Below are positions 58,583 through 64,000 of a DNA stretch of 64,000 nt, one piece after another. This DNA is from Tuctoria greenei (lineage: Eukaryota > Streptophyta > Magnoliopsida > Poales > Poaceae), in the NCBI GenBank assembly GCA_036927565.1, contig JAYESD010000008.1, forward strand, positions 118,943,498 to 119,007,497. The letters are read 5' to 3'. A model generated the notes under the pieces. That model did not search any database. It was not told the origin of the DNA and saw nothing but the letters and a program-made list of their open reading frames with translations. The position numbers were made by a program, and so were the translations under genes. How positions within the stretch are numbered: the first letter of the stretch is position 1; each line of letters begins with the position of its first letter.

Positions 58583-59633
58583 CTCGCATTACCTTGTGGC
58601 CTTGCGCAGCCTGCTATTCACGCATCAGCGCTGAGACGTGAGTTGATGTGTGAACTGCATGTTGCACATGTTTCTCAATGCCACATCTTATATGCTCGTT
58701 GCAACGTGCTCAGCTTTCTGTGGTGGGACAAAAGATCTTCACTGCCGCATACGACACGAGCTTATTTAGAGTGCGTCTCCCTTCTGCTTATGTTGTGGGA
58801 CATTCATAGCGGCATACATGACATGTTTACTTAGAGAGCGTCTCCCATTTGTAGGGTAGAGCAAGTGTAAGATTTAGTAGTGCTCCATGAGAAACAGAAC
58901 ACAAGATATCAGTACTGCTACATGAGAAACAGAGTACATATGACCAATGAAAGTCAAATTTTCACTCAAATGAAAATATTTTCACACCGTACCAAAACTT
59001 CATTAACTTTACGCAAAAAATTAAATTCAGAATGTACGGTTTTGATTGCCAGATTAAATTTTGTTAACTTGACATCAAGATCGTACTCACCGAACTTGAT
59101 GCCAACCCTGCAACGCCTCGCCTTATATGCTCGTTGCAACACACTCAACTTTCTGAGGTGGGACAAAAGATCTCCACAGCTGCATAACGAGCGCATCCGA
59201 ATCAGAGACAAATTTATGGATGGCTCATCTCGCATTACCTTGTGGATATGCGAAAGCTGCTATTCTCGCCTTGACGCACAGCACGTGCCGAGGCGGAACA
59301 ACATATTTCGCATCTTTGGCAAAGCCACACCTTATATGTTCATTGCAATGCACTCAGATTTTTGTGGTGGGACAAAAGATCTTCACTGCCTCATATGTGA
59401 CGAGCTTATTTAGAGATAGTCTCCCTTTTGCTTCCGTGGTGGGACATTCACAGTGGTATACGAGACGGGCTTACGTAGAGAGCGTCTCCCATTTGCCAGG
59501 GAAGAGCAAGTGCTAGATTTTCAGTAGTGCTCCATGTGAAACAGAACACATGCCATCAGTACTGCTCCATGGGAAACAAAGCACAAATGGCCAATGAATG
59601 TCTAATTTTCACTCAAATGGCAATATTTTCATA
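58583..59633. repeat. Direct repeat, about 405-bp units 646 bp apart
   Basis: Unit 1 is 58583-58989 and unit 2 is 59229-59633, both starting CTCGCATTACCTTGTGG and sharing GTGGTGGGACAAAAGATCTT, GAGAGCGTCTCCCATTTG and GTAGTGCTCCATG. A partial third copy (TATATGCTCGTTGCAAC) is at about 59130. The repeated GTCTCCC motifs may be CACTA subterminal repeats. Confidence 0.75.
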
Positions 59634-59751
59634 GATTTGAGCATATGTCACACAAATATCCAAATGAAAGTCATTTTTTCACTCAATTGACCATACTTTC
59701 ACATATTTGAGCATATTACACACAATCAGTTTGCTAATTTACGTTGCGGTC

Positions 59752-60685
59752 TTAGTTTCTGAAATTTTTGACTTTTTCATGGTGGCCGTTGTGCAAGTAA
59801 GGAGCTACGTTGGCTGATGGTATTATTGGCTTCATCATCAAGGTGACAAAAGGAGGAATGTCATCAAATTGATCAAACTCTTCCTCATCGATGGCATTCT
59901 CGACTCGGACGATTCGTCGTTTTTCAGGTATAACCACCTTAAGTCATTTATTTGTTGTGCCTAGAACATAGAATACTTGAGCAACGTGTACTCCTAACAC
60001 GAAAGGCTCCGACTTATATCCTTAACGGTTAAGATCAACACTAGTGAACTTGTACTTGTCTTGTACAACACCTTTGATTCTATCAACCCAGTTGCAACGG
60101 AAAAGAGGAATCTTGAATCATTGAAGTCAAGCTCCCAAATCTCTTGTATTTGACCGTAGTACATGTTTTTGTCATGGCCCGTAGCATCATAAGCATCAGC
60201 ACGAACACCACTATTCTGATACATGCTTTTCTTATCTTGTCCTAAAATATAGAACATGTTTCCATTTATGTAGTACCCTTGATATGTAATAAAATTGAAT
60301 ATAGGACCATGAGCCAACATTTTTAGGTATTTACTTCTTTGAGTATCCGATGAGGGTAAACTGATCCCGGAGCCAGCCAATGAATTTTCTCATGTGTTCA
60401 TATGCTAGCCATGATTCATTGCGGCCAGGATTGTCTCTAAGCATCACCTTCTTGTGCTCATCAAAGTACTCTGACACAATGGACATATGTTGCAACATGT
60501 GGAAATAAGCGCAGAAGAATAAATGTGGATCTGGAGTTATAACCTTCTTTCCAATGGTCACTTCTCCTGTGAGCCTCCCCTCATGACGAGACTCAGGAAC
60601 ACCAATCGGGTTACTCAGGTCACACTACAAGGATTCCACCTTGTTGTAACGATTGTACCGCAACAAATACTAAATCGTTGCAGTA
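59752..60685 (-). pseudogene. C-terminal part of a CACTA TNP2-like transposase
   Basis: The minus strand reads SNPIGVPESRHEGRLTGEV, FFCAYFHMLQHMSIVSEYFDEHKK, SWLAYEHMRKFIGWLRDQ; then in another frame YLKMLAHGPIFNFITYQGYYINGNMFY, VRADAYDATGHDKNMYYGQIQEIWELDF, and KRRIVRVENAIDEEEFDQFDDIPPF. These are the DUF4218/DUF4216-type C-terminal segments of grass En/Spm transposases. A TAG at about 60635 replaces a likely CAG, and there are frame changes near 60350 and 60070. The N-terminal and catalytic part is cut off at 60685 by element T. Family members excise and move the element; this piece is inactive. Confidence 0.8.
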
Positions 60686-62486
60686 TGTAGGATCGAAGAG
60701 CACGTGAAAAGCTAACAGAGGGGGGTGTATGGTAGATTAAAACTTTTTTAGCGGAAGCAACAAAAACCCCTCGGTGGAAAATTGATCTGTTAAAGAAATC
60801 GTGTGTGCGACTAATCTAAACGTGAACAATTGTGACAAAAGAAGTATAGATTGTGGAGAGTCAAATTACGAAGACGTCACAACAAAAATCATGAAATCCG
60901 TCAATAAAAAATCAAGTTCTGATTGAAAGATTGAACAAATGTCAATCTGTTCTACCTAAGAAAAATCAGATCTTCAACACTGCAAAGAAACTCGTGTAGA
61001 TTAGAAACCACAAATCCAATGACCGTGAAATTTCCATAGAAGATAGATAATCAAGTTGTGAAGACAACCCTAAAAGAATCATGTCAATTGGATCTGTAAA
61101 ACTCGAGTTATGATAAAACCACCGAAGCAAGATAGTGCTATGCAAAAACTCGACAAGAAAAACTTGTGTGAAACAAGTCGGATGAACAAGGAACAAAAGT
61201 TTCTTTAAACTACAATCTTTATTCAATAGAACATAAGAGGAACAGACAAAAATCCGTGCAGTATGAGCTCTAGCCACCCTTGCTTATATAACCAGCCATG
61301 AGGCAAACCCAAACAAAAACTAGGACTCGTATCCTACTAAGTTTCAACCGAAACTTTCCATAACTGCTCAAGACTCTTCTATACGCAGATATAAGCAATC
61401 TTAAGACTTCCAAACACCTTTGGAACGTATCCCACATTCTTAAAACAACTCAACTTTGTGACCCACATGAAATCTAACCAAAACAAACTCTAAACCTTCC
61501 ATAAACCAACCATAACACCTCAGCCGCAGCCTGAGGCAATAACCTAGTCGCTTGGACCTTTCCGACCAATTCTTTACGTCCGCATATCTTCATCACGCCT
61601 TGGAACCATGCAGCCACGTCCATACACTCCTTGCACACGTGGAAACATCTGCCATCGACGTCCATGATACCTTCATATGCATTGTTCTTGATTCAAACAT
61701 GTTGCACAACCTCCCGATCAACTGAGCCACAATTCCTCCCGAACTTAGTTGTTGAACCTCATCTTCTCCCTAAGACTAGTTCAATGGACCCCGTCACTAG
61801 CCATATCTTGAACTCAAGCAACACTTGCACATGAGCAAACAACCGATACTTCTGAGCACAAGTCCTCGACTTGACTCATGTTAGTTCCGAAACCACAACA
61901 CCTTACGTGAGCATCTCACATAAGCATGTTGCAAACCATATCAAAATGATATCAGCCACAATCACCAAAACACAACAAAAACTTAATAAAAGAATACTAA
62001 GCAAACTTTCCATAGATGTAAAGCAAGTTCGAAACATTGCAAGGTAAAAGCACCCGACTTTGCCAAAGCTAACCGGACCTTGAACCGGAGCTTACCAAAG
62101 CTAGCAAGATCAAGCGCGGGAGCTAACCAAAGCTAGTTGGACCTAGTGCTGGAGCTTACCAAAGCTAGTTGAACCTTGCGCCGGAGCTAGCAAAAACATG
62201 TCGGACCTAACCATAGCAAGTCAGACCTAGACAAAGAAGTCGGACCTAGACAAAACAAGTCAGACCTAGACAAAAATGTCGTACCTAGCCAAAGCAAGTC
62301 GGATCAAGCCAAAATAAGTCTGTCCTTACGTCGGACCTTGCCGGAGCTACCAAAAACAAGTCGGACCTATTGTCGGATCTTGCAGGAGCTCGGACCTAGA
62401 GACAGACCTTGTTGAGATCGGTGTTTTGGCAGTATTCAAAACTTGTATCATCATAGCCAATGTATTTAGAACACATAGGTCTCACA
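60686..62486 (-). repeat. 3' LTR of element T (about 1.8 kb)
   Basis: On the minus strand it begins TGTGAGACC after the tract CCAGGGGGAGAC, carries a repeat array (62040-62420), a TATA box GGTTATATAAG (61283-61293), and ends ...GATCCTACA at 60686. The GAGGGGGGTG stretch near 60718 is typical of this LTR group. No second copy is in the window, so the left limit rests on the TG terminus and the break in CACTA coding. Confidence 0.72.
62040..62420. repeat. Degenerate repeat array in the T LTR
   Basis: Many near-copies of GTCGGACCTAGACAAAACAA and CCGGAGCTTACCAAAGCTAG. It lies upstream of the TATA box on the coding strand, so in U3. Confidence 0.8.
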
Positions 62487-63507
62487 GTCTCCCCCTGGAT
62501 GAATGCATTGGCAACACCACTTAAAATCCGAACATTGTCTTATGAAAAGTTTTGAAAAAAATAAAATCAGAAAGAAAGAAATTTAAAAACAAATATTTCT
62601 CCCCCTTTACTTATTTCTCAACCTTTGTAAATAAGAAATAAAATGAGAAGAAAAACAAAAAAAATTCTCTCCTGAGAAGAATCGTGCCAAAACACTTGTG
62701 AATGTGTGCAATGTGTGATCAATTTCTCCCCCTATGACAATGTATTCAACAAGGTTCAAAAGAGAAATTTCAATTGTTATGAGCATATTCTAACACATAC
62801 TTATAAAACAAAGCTCATCCAAGTCATACTACCAAGTAACTTACAATATCACATAAATGAGATATATAAAATAGTGTAAGCCATGCTAGAGATCAAGTGT
62901 AATTTTCAATTTAAGCAAGTCATGATCTCACAAACTTAACTATTTCAAAACCTAAAAGCATGACACTTGTTGCTGCATTTTTATTATTTTTCAAAGCACA
63001 AATTCAGATCATATGACATTTGCAACATATTATGTGCCGCATCTACCTTATTCTAACCAACCAAGCCAATCCCATGTCATTTGACAATTAGAAGCTTAAG
63101 GACATGGTCTTTGTCATACACAACTTCTTCAAAGTTCATATCTAAGTGCAATGATAAGCCATCTCAAAAGAAGATGTGTGATTCATGCATATTCCCTTGA
63201 TCTTTTCTCATTTTTTATTTGATCATAAAAGCTCAACATGTGAGTTGATTACTTGATTAATTATTCATTATTAAAAGCACTTGTGAGCATGCAACAAGTT
63301 CAAAACAGCAAGAAAGTTTGATCATGACTAGATTTAGTGTAAGTAATTATTCCAATTACTGGTTATGGCAAAAACTACAAAATGTATAACATGAGTAATG
63401 TAGTAAGAACTTTCAACATCTAAAAGGAATCACAAAGTCATATATGTATGAAATACTATTCTCATATTACTTTTAAATTCAAATCCAAAATTTGAAAGCT
63501 CCCCCTC
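62487..63507 (-). promoter_or_regulatory. Multiple polypurine tracts and 3' untranslated part of T
   Basis: Minus-strand GGGGGAG tracts at 62487-62498, 62598-62606, 62724-62733 and 63497-63507, the first abutting the LTR. The rest is AT-rich with no coding sequence seen. Confidence 0.72.
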
Positions 63508-63589
63508 AATTTAAGCCATGAGGATGCATAACCCTTATTTCACTACAAATGTAACAAAAACGAGTGAAATCGAAAGATTTTGTAAAAAT

Positions 63590-64000
63590 ATCAGCCTATT
63601 GTTGTTAGGTATCTACATGGTGAAGCAAAATGTTTCCTTTTTCAACATTATCACAGAGAAAGTGATACCTAATGTCAATGTGCTTTGTTCTGGAATGTTG
63701 CACGGGTTTTTGGCAATGCAAATGGCACTAGTGTTATCACAATATAGCGGAACATTATCTAGGTCAACCCCATAGTCCTGAAGTGTTTGAACAATCAAAC
63801 GAATTTGTAAGCAAGCGCTAGCAGCAGTTACATATTCAGATTATGCTGTGGATTGTGCAACTGAATTTTGTTTTCTAGAGGACCAAGCAACAAGTGAATT
63901 ACCAAGACAATGATAAGCACTTGAAGTACTTTTCCTATCAATCCTACAACCCCCAAAATCAGCATCCTAAATTCTCTTCAAAGTAACAGTTGAGGAAGAA
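63590..64000 (-). pseudogene. Element T RNase H
   Basis: Copia RNase H pieces on the minus strand: DADFGGCRIDRKSTSSAYHCLG (in two parts), VAWSSRKQNSVAQST, TAASACLQIRLIVQTLQDYGVDL and YCDNTSAICIAKNP. After NP the frame shifts by one base. A TAA near 63842 also breaks it. Degrades the RNA strand during reverse transcription; non-functional here. Confidence 0.8.

Larger units (their letters stand above)
60686..64000 (-). mobile_element. Sirevirus-like copia element T, 3' end only
   Basis: Minus-strand 3' LTR (60686-62486), preceded on the minus strand by several polypurine tracts and an RNase H frame; the rest lies right of the window. LTR ends are TG...CA (TGTAGGATCGAAGAG...GGTCTCACA). It appears inserted into the CACTA transposase gene. 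Confidence 0.8.

Noticed and set aside
59525..59529. TAGTG as the right terminus of a CACTA element
   Set aside because: The same string occurs at the equivalent place in the other repeat unit (58878-58882), so it is part of the repeat and not diagnostic.
60622..60634. CACTACAAGGATT as a CACTA terminus
   Set aside because: It lies inside the TNP2-like coding sequence (KVESL...CDLSNPIG) and has no matching partner or subterminal array beside it.
1..64000. CRISPR arrays, operons, tRNA or rRNA genes
   Set aside because: No regularly spaced direct repeats with unique spacers, no tRNA cloverleaf or rRNA sequence noticed; the tRNA-like 12-mers are primer-binding sites of LTR elements.

Overview
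The window reads as intergenic heterochromatin of a large plant genome, almost certainly a grass (Poaceae, probably a panicoid). Nearly all of it is layered transposable elements of grass type: a Tat-lineage gypsy element with a second (archaeal-type) RNase H and an antisense gene, a Tekay-like chromovirus with 3.2-kb LTRs, Sirevirus-type copia elements with repeated polypurine tracts, En/Spm (CACTA) transposase and Ulp1-protease genes, L1-type LINEs and a foldback MITE. I found no rRNA, tRNA or CRISPR and no intact host gene. The only ordinary cellular gene recognised is a decayed DC1-domain gene at about 24.1-24.6 kb.

Layout. 1-8665: Tat-type gypsy element, plus strand, its 5' part outside the window. 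It has pol, a long antisense gene and a 3' LTR at 8071-8665, and it sits in CACTA-1. 8666-11305: the remaining 3' half of CACTA-1 (acidic repeat protein, Ulp1-like protease, subterminal repeats), itself inserted in a minus-strand LINE that resumes at about 11309 and runs to about 13277. 13278-13511: a 234-bp foldback element with a 9-bp target duplication. About 13.54-20.3 kb: a decayed minus-strand copia element with PBS and probable 5' LTR. 20.3-24.1 kb: unresolved, partly GC-rich. 24137-24610: DC1 pseudogene. 25.07-26.16 kb: a 5'-truncated LINE, plus strand.

26818 to about 45130: minus-strand gypsy element H, split twice. Element N (27821-40103, Tekay-like, 5-bp duplication ATTTC) lies in the 3' end of its pol, and a copia solo LTR (43284-44805, duplication AGAAG) lies in its gag. 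About 45.07-47.26 kb: minus-strand CACTA-type gene (CACTA-2). 47562-57508: a plus-strand Sirevirus-like element S with paired LTRs. It has lost integrase and most of RT but keeps gag and a long third ORF. 57.5-59.75 kb: a decayed unknown gene with a TATA box, and direct repeats. 59752-60685: C-terminal part of a CACTA TNP2-like transposase. 60686-64000: LTR and RNase H end of another minus-strand Sirevirus (T).

Within a retroelement, gag packages the RNA, protease, RT/RNase H and integrase copy and insert it, and the LTR supplies the promoter. No element here keeps a complete set of intact enzymes. Much of the damage looks like C-to-T change at CG and CAG sites, as expected of heavily methylated DNA. 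The most interesting items are the U3-like promoter block inside S just upstream of its third ORF, the predicted frame-restoring intron in the antisense gene of the Tat element, and third-gene reading frames broken only by methylation-type stops.
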